Assembly: GCA_010672165.1 (NCBI GenBank)
Contig: JAAHHN010000028.1
Span: forward strand, 1 to 45,137
From: Spirulina sp. SIO3F2
GTDB lineage: Bacteria > Cyanobacteriota > Cyanobacteriia > Cyanobacteriales > Spirulinaceae
Length of the DNA: 45,137 bases
Direction of reading: 5' to 3'
Part shown: in pieces, positions 7,621 to 14,400 of the stretch
Position numbering within the stretch: position 1 is the first letter of the stretch
Layout: the number at the start of each line of letters is the position of its first letter
Made by a program: the position numbers and the translations under genes
Notes under the pieces: model-generated
Told to the model about the DNA's origin: nothing
Seen by the model: the letters and a program-made list of their open reading frames with translations, nothing else
Database searches by the model: none

Positions 7621-8688
7621 CTAATGATGCTTTTTTATTACTTCCAAAAGCTCTTTTGATCTATCTGCACGATGCCAAATATCTACTAATGTTTTTTTGA
7701 TCTGAGGATCTTGAGGACAGAGCTGATATGCTTTCAAAATCATCTCAGATGCAGATTGATTTTTTTGTTGACTGAATAGGGCTTTGGCATAGCAATACCA
7801 GCCTTGGAAGTTGTCTGGATAGTTTTGGGTGAACGCCTGCCATAATTCCAGGCTTTTAGAGCGCTTACCTTTTAACTGATAATATTTCGACTTTAATTGG
7901 GTGACTTTGACCGAATAAGGTGCTAACTTTGATAGTGTGATTAAAATCTTTTGAGTTTGTTTTCCTTCTATACCTGATATTAAGTTTTGTCGTAACCGTT
8001 GGGCCACAAGTCGTGTCAAAGTAAGATAATCATCAGGTGCTAAAGACTCAATCTTTTGCAATGTGACTTTTGATTCCTCTCCCTGCTTCAAGATAAGCTG
8101 TAAGTCATGAATATGGCAGAGGGCAATCACATCATCAGGCTCCATCATCACTATTTTCTCAAAGGAATTCAACGCAGCCTTATATTTACATTGCTGTAGT
8201 TGAGTGCGACCCAGCGCTAACCAATGGGCTGGATTCTGATGTTCTTCCTGAGTGGCTAAAAAAAAGTAATTCTCTGCTTGTGCAAGCTTCTGAGCACATA
8301 AACTAATCAATCCTCGGATATGCTGTTGAGTTGCACTTTTAGAGCAGATCTCAATTGTTTCTTGGTAGAGCAGCACTGCATCTTGGTGTTGTCCGATAAG
8401 CTGCCAAATCTTACCGAGCTTGATTCTAATATTGATCAGTTGGGGCTGACGCTCAATGACTTGCTGATATGCTGCGATCGCAGCTGTCCAATTGCCTTGC
8501 TCATAGAGAAGCTCTCCCAGCTCCAAGTGTTTTTTCCATCCTGTGGGATGTTTCTGAATATACTTTTGGAGTGTTTTGATTTTTTGTGTGGCTCGAGTAC
8601 TGTTTAGAAAACAAACAAATTCAAGATTGAGTTCTTTTTTTATTGGTTCATCTACCCACACTCGGCAAACATGAGTTTTTCTGGACAT
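7621..8688 (-). CDS. TPR-repeat protein of the RiPP island
   Basis: The 355-residue protein consists mostly of tetratricopeptide-like helix pairs. Clear units include LGELLYEQGNWTAAIAAYQQ (from about residue 57), LGKIWQLIGQHQDAVLLYQE, LALGRTQLQQCKYKAALNSF and CYAKALFSQQKNQSASEM. It has no membrane segment or signal peptide, so it is probably a cytosolic protein-binding scaffold. Its ATG at 8688 lies inside the sigma-factor gene: the two overlap by 37 nt, which suggests translational coupling and a joint function. It might bind the sigma factor, the precursor leaders or the protease; the sequence does not tell which. Confidence 0.8.
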   Translation of the reverse strand: MSRKTHVCRVWVDEPIKKELNLEFVCFLNSTRATQKIKTLQKYIQKHPTGWKKHLELGELLYEQGNWTAAIAAYQQVIERQPQLINIRIKLGKIWQLIGQHQDAVLLYQETIEICSKSATQQHIRGLISLCAQKLAQAENYFFLATQEEHQNPAHWLALGRTQLQQCKYKAALNSFEKIVMMEPDDVIALCHIHDLQLILKQGEESKVTLQKIESLAPDDYLTLTRLVAQRLRQNLISGIEGKQTQKILITLSKLAPYSVKVTQLKSKYYQLKGKRSKSLELWQAFTQNYPDNFQGWYCYAKALFSQQKNQSASEMILKAYQLCPQDPQIKKTLVDIWHRADRSKELLEVIKKHH

Positions 8689-9377
8689 AGTGCTGTGATA
8701 GAATAACTAATTGATTCTATTGGTCTATAAACAGAAGAGTTCTTAACTTCAGCGATCAATTCCACTCTCTCTAGATTGCTTCCATACTGAGAAAACTCAA
8801 TGATATTTATTGCATCTAGGTAGCCGGATAGGCGTCTTTGCAATATTTTTCTTGATTTTTGGATGATCTTATAGAGACTATCTATTTTTATTGAGAGTTT
8901 CTGTGAGATTTCTTGATAAGATAAATCGTGAATAAATCTTAAAATGAATGGAACTCTGAGTGTATCTGGTAGTGAGTTTATCGCTTGTTTGATCAGAATC
9001 CCAAGCTCATTATTTTCCAATTCCCTATCGGGTAAATCCGAAACAGATTCAATACTATTGAGTGAGTTATTGACAAAATCTCCAACCTCGTCCAAGGAAA
9101 GTACTTGACGGTTTTTTTGACGATAAATATCTATACACAAATTATGTGTAAGCCGGATCAGCCAGGCTTTCGGATCTTGAATTTGACTTTCATATTTTGG
9201 GAATTTTTCCCAAGCTTTGAGACGAGCTTGCGCGATCGCATCTTGGGCATCATTAATATTTCCAGACATCCAAGACAGGCAACGTTTATACAGATATTCC
9301 TCATGGAGTAACCATAGTTGCCAAAAGTTTGAGCAATCCACTAAAGGAGATTGCTTTGATAGTCTTTTTTGGTTCAT
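8652..9377 (-). CDS. ECF-type sigma-70 family RNA polymerase sigma factor
   Basis: The ATG at 9377 has a perfect AGGAGGG six bases upstream, so the longer frame from 9416 is rejected; the product is 241 residues. Region 2 is seen around DAQDAIAQARLKAWEKFP and DPKAWLIRLTHNLCIDIYRQ. Region 4 follows with INSLPDTLRVPFILRFIHDL and LSYQEISQKLSIKIDSLYKI, a helix-turn-helix that reads the -35 element. There is no region 1.1 or 3, as in ECF factors. The extra C-terminal tail of about 55 residues is unassigned. No anti-sigma with a membrane helix is adjacent; the overlapping TPR protein is the only candidate partner. It diverges from the protease operon, so it probably controls the island. Confidence 0.85.
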   Translation of the reverse strand: MNQKRLSKQSPLVDCSNFWQLWLLHEEYLYKRCLSWMSGNINDAQDAIAQARLKAWEKFPKYESQIQDPKAWLIRLTHNLCIDIYRQKNRQVLSLDEVGDFVNNSLNSIESVSDLPDRELENNELGILIKQAINSLPDTLRVPFILRFIHDLSYQEISQKLSIKIDSLYKIIQKSRKILQRRLSGYLDAINIIEFSQYGSNLERVELIAEVKNSSVYRPIESISYSITALCPEKLMFAECG

Positions 9378-9924
9378 TATCCCTCCTGGGAAACAATAAA
9401 GGAGATGATAAATCAAGAGAATTCAATGGATTTAATTTTTAAATCAAATGCGATTCAAAACATTCGCATTCTTTTGCTCTTGACTTAGGGGTTTAACTGA
9501 CTAACAGGTTTATCCATCACATTATTGATTGTCAAGATCCATAAAAATATTTCTTAACACAATCAGTTCAAGAGCATTTTTAAATCTATTTTGAGCAGAT
9601 ATAAAACCCCAAAGCTTATTATCTTCTATTGTCAAAAACAAAATCCGGAAAGTTTTGAGGATTTATTTTTATTTTCATCGCTCCAAGTCTGTTTTTCTTA
9701 TTACTGGCGTCAACCAAGACCCTTGCCACACAAAGGATTCATTGCCTTCATACCCAAAGTATCCTGCTCAGCTCCAATCACAATAATCAACCCATAACTC
9801 AAAAAAATCAGAAGTTTTGATGAGCGATCGTCTTAAAGATGTAGGGACACAGGAAACACTTTCTGAGGTTAGCGACTGATACTTTAATCGGTCGCAGATT
9901 AACTCATCAGAAGTGATTGATTGC
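9378..9924. promoter_or_regulatory. Divergent intergenic region between sigma factor and protease
   Basis: About 550 bp without a convincing gene separates the two divergent island units, so promoters for both should lie here. It holds an inverted repeat AATGCGA (9447-9453) / TCGCATT (9464-9470), 70-93 bp before the sigma start, a possible operator. TTGACT at 9480 is followed 16 bases later by TAACAG, a weak promoter-like pair. A 19-codon frame at 9820-9879 precedes the protease and has no visible support. The base composition is AT-rich compared with the protease gene. Confidence 0.4.
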
Positions 9925-12009
9925 ATGGAACTTGATGTAGCCAACCACGCTGTAGACACAAAAACGGCCACGGCTCTCTCGGCTTTGCCAGGATTAGACG
10001 CTTTGTGGCAAACCACCCAAGGCACACCGGATATCTGCATTGCCGTATTGGATGGCCCTGTGGATCTTGAGCATCCCTGTTTTCAGGGCGCTAATTTGAA
10101 ACGGTTGCCCACATTGGTTACAGACACCGCAGGCGACGGAATGATGTCGGGTCATGGTACCCACACCACCAGCATCATTTTTGGCCAATCGGGCAGCCCC
10201 TTACATGGGATTGCCCCCCAATGTCGGGGTCTTATTGTGCCGGTGTTTTCAGATCATCGGGGGTCTCTGTCTCAACTTGACTTGGCACGGGCCATTGAAC
10301 AAGCAGTCGATAAAGGCGCACAGGTCATCAACATCAGTGGCGGTGAATTGAGCCCATCTGGCCAGGCTCGCCCGGAGTTGGAACGAGCAGTACGTCTGTG
10401 CAGAAACAACAATGTGCTGATTGTGGCAGCGGCGGGCAATGATGGCTGCGACTGCCTCCATGTGCCGGCTGCCTTAGATTCCGTCCTGGTGGTGGGTGCA
10501 TTAGATAGCCAAGGTCATCCCCTAGGCTCTAGCAATTGGGGCAAAGTCTACCAAACCCAAGGGCTTCTGGCCCCCGGCCAGCACATTTGGGGGGCACAAG
10601 TCGGTGGGGGGCTGACCACCAAAACGGGGACGAGTTTTGCCACCCCTATTGTGTCAGGGATTGCTGCACTGCTCTTAAGCCTGCAAGCGCAACAGGGTCA
10701 AACGCCTAATCCGCAAGCGGTGCGAGAGGCGCTCCTGGCGAGTGCTAAACCTTGCAACCCGGAAGCCACGCCTGACAGTCAGCGCTGTTTGGCTGGACTT
10801 CTACATATTTCTGGGGCTCACGCCTCATTGCAAAACAACGGAGACACACACAAGATGTCTGAAGAAAATCCAACAGTACAACCGAGCGAAGAACAAAGTA
10901 ATCTTTCACCCGTGATTGCTCCCAACGTCGAATGGAGCCGTCAAAATCAGTTTGCGACGAATAATCCGCCACCGACAGCAACGGGTGTGCAGGCAGCAGA
11001 AGCCCCACCGCCACCAACTAATACAGTTGCAACAGCCCCTGCCGCAGGCACAGTAATGCCATCTCATGCAGGCGCTGTGACTGCCAGTGAGGTCACCGCC
11101 TCAGATTGTGGGTGTGATGGCGTAACCAGCAGTAGTGGCATGGATAAACGGGTGTCAGAGTTCCGCCATGCTTTGGCGTACACAGGGGTCGAATCTCTTG
11201 TCTATGCGATCGGGACTTTAGGGTATGACTTTGGCACAGAAGCGCGACGGGATATGTTTGTGCAGCAGATGCCCCAAGCACAAAATGCTCCTCCTCCCAA
11301 TCCTTATAATGCCCAACAGTTCCTTCCGTATTTAGACAGCAATCCTTCTGCCACAAAATCTTTAATTCTGACTCTAAATATTGAGTTAACTCCTATTTAT
11401 GCAATTCAGCCAGAAGGCCCCTTTGCGAATGATGTTTATAAATATATTTTGGAGTTGCTTAAGGGGCAGATTCAACCCGATACAGACCCAGAGTACATCT
11501 CACGGATTTCTCTACCGGGTCTGCTTACTGGACGCAGTATAACTTTATTTTCTGGTCAAGTTGTTCCAGTAGTGGTTCCTCAAAAAATTGGCATGTATGG
11601 CTGGAATGTCAATCAACTCTCCCAACTAGCAGTCCAAGCAGCAGGCGGTAGTTCTTCTACCGCTCGAAATTCTTTCGAGGATTTTCTCAACCGCGTTTAC
11701 TATGAGTTTCGGAATTTAGGACAGACGTCCCATGATCGGGCGCTGAATTTTGCCGCAACCAATGCCTTCCAAGCCGCTTCTGCTTGGCAAAGTGCCTTAC
11801 AGGCAAACATGCAACTCGCTGATATCACCGTTAAGCGTAGTTCTTTTTGTCGCATTGATTCTGATTGTTGGGATGTACGACTCAGTTTCTTTGATCCAGA
11901 GAACGATCGCAAAGCGAACAAAATTTACTTATATACCATTGATGTCAGTGATGAAATGCCAGTCACCATGGGGCCTGTACGGACTTGGTCTGCCCCTGGT
12001 GCGTATTAA
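9925..12009 (+). CDS. patA: PatA-type cyanobactin maturation protease (subtilase)
   Basis: This subtilisin-family serine protease has the catalytic Asp in ICIAVLDGPVD, His in SGHGTHTTS, oxyanion Asn in AAAGNDG and Ser in TGTSFATP. The protease domain covers about residues 20-300. A Pro/Ala/Thr-rich linker with CGCDG follows. The C-terminal half begins near FRHALAYTGVESLVYAIGTL and contains TLGYDFGTEARRDMFVQ, typical of the PatA/PatG protease family. No oxidase domain is attached and the compact protease domain shows no obvious macrocyclase insertion, so PatA is the better model than PatG. PatA removes the leader of cyanobactin precursors at recognition sequence II (G-L/V-E/D-A-S). Matching sequences occur in the adjacent peptides. 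The start is GTG 9913 or ATG 9925; neither has a strong Shine-Dalgarno. Confidence 0.85.
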   Translation: MELDVANHAVDTKTATALSALPGLDALWQTTQGTPDICIAVLDGPVDLEHPCFQGANLKRLPTLVTDTAGDGMMSGHGTHTTSIIFGQSGSPLHGIAPQCRGLIVPVFSDHRGSLSQLDLARAIEQAVDKGAQVINISGGELSPSGQARPELERAVRLCRNNNVLIVAAAGNDGCDCLHVPAALDSVLVVGALDSQGHPLGSSNWGKVYQTQGLLAPGQHIWGAQVGGGLTTKTGTSFATPIVSGIAALLLSLQAQQGQTPNPQAVREALLASAKPCNPEATPDSQRCLAGLLHISGAHASLQNNGDTHKMSEENPTVQPSEEQSNLSPVIAPNVEWSRQNQFATNNPPPTATGVQAAEAPPPPTNTVATAPAAGTVMPSHAGAVTASEVTASDCGCDGVTSSSGMDKRVSEFRHALAYTGVESLVYAIGTLGYDFGTEARRDMFVQQMPQAQNAPPPNPYNAQQFLPYLDSNPSATKSLILTLNIELTPIYAIQPEGPFANDVYKYILELLKGQIQPDTDPEYISRISLPGLLTGRSITLFSGQVVPVVVPQKIGMYGWNVNQLSQLAVQAAGGSSSTARNSFEDFLNRVYYEFRNLGQTSHDRALNFAATNAFQAASAWQSALQANMQLADITVKRSSFCRIDSDCWDVRLSFFDPENDRKANKIYLYTIDVSDEMPVTMGPVRTWSAPGAY

Positions 12010-12060
12010 GCACAATTTCAAGCTTGATCATCTTTATTCATTTTTTGGAGCATTTTTACA

Positions 12061-12216
12061 ATGAACCTTCCCAAACAATCTCAACCTGTTGTCCGACTCA
12101 ATAGTTCAGTACAATCTCCAATTCAGCAGTCACAAGTCATGCCTTCTAGCATTGATGATTGCTATAAACTACCCGGTGCATCTCGTAACTTGTGTATTGC
12201 TGGTTATGTCCACTAA
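12061..12216 (+). CDS. RiPP precursor-like peptide (P3), 51 residues
   Basis: This gene follows the protease by 51 bp, with GGAG ten bases before the ATG. The peptide starts MNLPKQSQPVVRLNSS and carries P-K-Q-S-Q-P-V-V-R, the island leader motif with P4 and R12 eight apart. A Ser/Gln-rich middle follows. The C-terminal part is DCYKLPGASRNLCIAGYVH, with two Cys that could form one disulfide. Unlike P1, P2, P4 and P5 it has no G[VI][EQ]xS junction; the nearest resemblance is PGAS inside the presumptive core. It may be processed elsewhere or be the least intact family member. Confidence 0.6.
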   Translation: MNLPKQSQPVVRLNSSVQSPIQQSQVMPSSIDDCYKLPGASRNLCIAGYVH

Positions 12217-12331
12217 CCACTTAGAGCCATGCTGATTCCAATTCAGGCTGGACATGTACCACGAACGCTGTGGTGAATGTTTCAGCTAAACCCTAATCCA
12301 AAATGACAATTCGTTCAAAAAAAGGAACATT

Positions 12332-12553
12332 ATGAACAAGCAAAATCTGCCCGTCCAATCTGCTCCTGTTACCCGTTATGTTAGCCCTGGTGCTGTCAAT
12401 GGTGGTGCTGGTGTTGAAGCTTCTAGCTTCTGGGATACGCTCGAACACATCGGCAGCACTGTTGGCCACGTCGCTAAGGTTGCGCTGCCTATTGCTGGTC
12501 AAGTTGCTCAGGTTGCGTTGCCTATTGCTGGTAAAATTGCACGTACTCTATAG
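12332..12553 (+). CDS. RiPP precursor-like peptide (P4) with hydrophobic repeat core
   Basis: The 73-residue peptide starts MNKQNLPVQSAPVTRYVSPG, strikingly like cyanobactin leaders (patellamide precursor: M-N-K-K-N-I-L-P-Q-Q-G-Q-P-V-I-R, from memory). GVEAS at 27-31 equals recognition sequence II. The leader lacks the LAELSEEAL-type segment that recruits the heterocyclase. The core (32-73) begins SFWDTLEHIGSTVG and then has two 11-residue repeats, VALPIAGQVAQ and VALPIAGKIAR. No C-terminal macrocyclisation signal (AYDG type) exists, so a linear helical, bacteriocin-like product is likely. GGAAC precedes the ATG by a few bases. Confidence 0.8.
   Translation: MNKQNLPVQSAPVTRYVSPGAVNGGAGVEASSFWDTLEHIGSTVGHVAKVALPIAGQVAQVALPIAGKIARTL
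12479..12544 (+). repeat. 33-bp tandem repeat inside the P4 core
   Basis: Two units of 33 bp (12479-12511 and 12512-12544) both begin GTTGCG and include TGCCTATTGCTGGT. They encode the 11-residue repeats VALPIAGQVAQ and VALPIAGKIAR, so part of the core grew by tandem duplication. Confidence 0.75.
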
Positions 12554-12859
12554 AGCTATTGAAGAGTTGAATCAAAGATTTTATTTTTTTGTTCGACTCA
12601 CTGAATATAGTCTCTATTTAAAAACAAGGCAACTTCTGTTCAGATCTAAAAAAAATTTCTATTTCATTTGGGAATTTTTTGAGATAAGTTTCTAGATCTT
12701 AACGCAGAAAAAATTCAAATCATGGGTTAGGTGTTTTTACCATATAACCCAACCCATGATTTATCGGGCTTCAAGATTGATGCCAACTTTTTCTGTAGTT
12801 TGATTGTGAATTTGCTTTGGTGACCGATATTTAATGTAAGTCAAATTTCAAGGGATATT
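12554..12859. other. Intergenic stretch with a 12-bp hairpin (12717-12762)
   Basis: This gap between the P4 and P5 genes is very AT-rich and holds no leader-bearing frame. AAATCATGGGTT (12717-12728) and AACCCATGATTT (12751-12762) are perfect inverted repeats with a 22-nt loop that contains a small inner GGT/ACC pair. No T tract follows. It could be an mRNA-stability hairpin or attenuator that sets the ratio of the flanking peptides. Confidence 0.45.
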
Positions 12860-13051
12860 ATGAACAAAAAAAACCTACCCGTCCAGTCTATTCCCGTTAC
12901 TCGCTATGTTAGCCCTAGTGCTGTCACAGGTAGTACTGGTGTTGAGGCCAGTGATTGGACTGACTATCTGAGGGCCTGTTTAAATGGGTGTGTTCAAGAG
13001 GCTGGTCAATTAGCATTGAACCATGCTGGACAGGCTTTTATGGGTACCTGA
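12860..13051 (+). CDS. RiPP precursor-like peptide (P5), paralogue of P4
   Basis: The 63-residue peptide starts MNKKNLPVQSIPVTRYVSPS. It matches P4 over most of the first 31 residues and has the same GVEAS at 27-31. At the DNA level the two leaders are also close, so they are recent duplicates, but the cores differ completely. The core (32-63) is DWTDYLRACLNGCVQEAG followed by QLALNHAGQAFMGT. It has two Cys spaced C-x3-C and an amphipathic look. AGGGA lies eight bases before the ATG. A conserved leader with a hypervariable core is the usual RiPP signature. Confidence 0.8.
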   Translation: MNKKNLPVQSIPVTRYVSPSAVTGSTGVEASDWTDYLRACLNGCVQEAGQLALNHAGQAFMGT

Positions 13052-13070
13052 AGCTGTTTTTTGGTTCGAC

Positions 13071-13100
13071 AAGAGTATTTTGGGGACTAAAAATATTCTT
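13071..13100 (+). terminator. Terminator-like hairpin after P5
   Basis: AAGAGTATTTT (13071-13081) and AAAATATTCTT (13090-13100) pair over 11 bp with one G-T pair and an 8-nt loop, followed by ATTCTTTGTTATTCT. It starts 20 bp after the P5 stop and may give partial termination before the distal peptide genes. Confidence 0.5.
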
Positions 13101-13428
13101 ATTCTTTGTTATTCTATTCCCTTGTAGTAGAGTATGAAGCTCAACCTATAAGTTGGCATAGATCAGACTCTATTGAGGTTAGAATAATCTTCTAATGCTG
13201 AATCCAGATAATAAAGATGAGCGGAGTCAAAATCCAGCCACCTTGACTATTCCCTCTGGGGATACTACACGTAGGCGTAGCCAGCCGTTAAGCTTACGAT
13301 TCTACTCAGTCTTCGCTTTCTGAGCATATACAATTTGGATTCAGTATAAAAGCGATACTTCATCCTTGTGAAGTTTTTGAGACTCAAATCTCTCTATCCT
13401 GCGAGCCTTTATCTATAGTGGAGTTTTC
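13101..13428. other. Intergenic stretch before the precursor pseudogene
   Basis: I see no leader-bearing frame here. A 42-codon frame at 13195-13323 has no resemblance to the island peptides. Around 13265 CGTAGGCGTAGCC resembles short dispersed repeats common in cyanobacteria. The 3' end carries GGAG before the pseudogene start. Confidence 0.4.
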
Positions 13429-13608
13429 ATGGAAAATCAAAGCCAAAAATCTCCCTGTCAAATCTTCACCTGTTATCCATTTAGATAACCCTGGAATTCT
13501 TTTTTTGGGTTCAATCATGCAAGTGCTCAAGTGAGTTTGCTAGAAGGCTTACTCCTATCACTGGCAACCAAAGCAGTCCCTGCTATTGTGAGTGCCGTCA
13601 CCAGTTAA
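13429..13608 (+). pseudogene. Frameshifted RiPP precursor (P6), decayed
   Basis: ATG 13429 has GGAG six bases upstream and reads MENQSQKSPCQIFTCYPFR before a stop. Read one base shifted from 13445, the same DNA gives KNLPVKSSPVIHLDNPG, an obvious match to the KNLPVQSIPVTRYVSPS leader of P5, with the final Arg changed to His. After a second shift the frame continues HASAQVSLLEGLLLSLATK and ends VPAIVSAVTS at 13608, a hydrophobic helix-like core. At least two indels therefore break a former precursor of the P4/P5 type. The ribosome site is still present. Confidence 0.7.
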
Positions 13609-13765
13609 TTTGTTTATTTGGCATTTAGCGAGATTTACTTGTACTAATCGCATTCACTTTAAATGTCATCACTACTGGAGCATTAGGGAATGTTGATCTC
13701 ACATTCGGATTTCCAGTAAACATTCTCTGATTTGCACTTTTCTATTTTCTTTACCCCCTAAATCC

Positions 13766-14065
13766 ATGTTTTCAGTCTATTGTTCTTCCATCCCAAATTC
13801 TGAGCCATCGGAGCCATCGGAGCCACCAACCCGTTTCTTTCCATTACAATCTCATCCTGTTTCTCGCAAATGTGGGTATGAACCTTACCTCAGAAAGACC
13901 ATAATACCCATACCTGATGAGGACGGCATTCCCCTATATTTATCCTATATGCCCAGTGGCGAATATCCGAATCAACCCGCTCACTTTACGGGAGCCTATG
14001 AGCATGGTTGTCAGCTTTTTGCTGGTGCAGCGATGGCACAATGCTTAGCTGCCTATGGCTTGTAA
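13766..14065 (+). CDS. Long RiPP precursor-like peptide (P7), 99 residues
   Basis: This peptide is longer than the others. It has an N-terminal extension with the SEPSEPSEPP repeat before the leader motif P-L-Q-S-H-P-V-S-R (residues 26-34). The rest includes DGIPLYLSYMPSGEYPNQPA and ends GCQLFAGAAMAQCLAAYGL, with two Cys near the end in a hydrophobic stretch. No GxxxS junction follows the motif directly. There is no clear Shine-Dalgarno before ATG 13766, so the true start may be a different codon. It is the last gene before a strong terminator, and its motif and position place it in the island family. Confidence 0.6.
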   Translation: MFSVYCSSIPNSEPSEPSEPPTRFFPLQSHPVSRKCGYEPYLRKTIIPIPDEDGIPLYLSYMPSGEYPNQPAHFTGAYEHGCQLFAGAAMAQCLAAYGL

Positions 14066-14221
14066 TTACAACAAAAAAGCATCGTTCAAAGGTTGTTGAA
14101 TCCTCACCTTATGAAGGATAACCTGTTATGCCTGGAGTTCTAACCGGTTTGTAGAGCAAAATGCTTCTCTGCCCGTCGTTATCCTCGCACCTACCACTCT
14201 GCCTCCTGTTGAGCAATCAGC

Positions 14222-14259
14222 GCCCACCTTGATGATGTATTGAAGGTGGGCATTTTTTT
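14222..14259 (+). terminator. Terminator ending the protease/precursor unit
   Basis: GCCCACCTT (14222-14230) and AAGGTGGGC (14243-14251) form a 9-bp stem followed by ATTTTTTTG. It is a strong intrinsic terminator on the + strand about 155 bp past the P7 stop, and it marks the right edge of the island. Confidence 0.85.
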
Positions 14260-14400
14260 GTGCGAACTGCGCCAGCAACTTGAGCATCATTTCATACGAA
14301 ATCCATCTTGTCTGCACCAAGAATCAAATACCCCGCAAGGTAGGGAAACCCAGCCCCTACAACAGGAAAATTTTTGGGATTTTAACGTTCGGATTTGGTA

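Noticed and set aside
9820-9879. 19-codon frame before the protease, possibly a leader peptide for attenuation
   Set aside because: No Shine-Dalgarno and no following terminator/antiterminator pair; length expected by chance.
13195-13323. 42-codon frame between P5 and the precursor pseudogene
   Set aside because: It lacks the leader motif and runs through short dispersed repeat sequence.
14110-14245. A frame reading ...NASLPVVILAPTTLPPVEQ close to the end of the island, possibly another precursor
   Set aside because: It has no start codon in frame, the P-x-Q-x-x-P-x-x-R spacing is absent and only about ten bases match the P4 gene. It could be a remnant, but there is not enough to call it.
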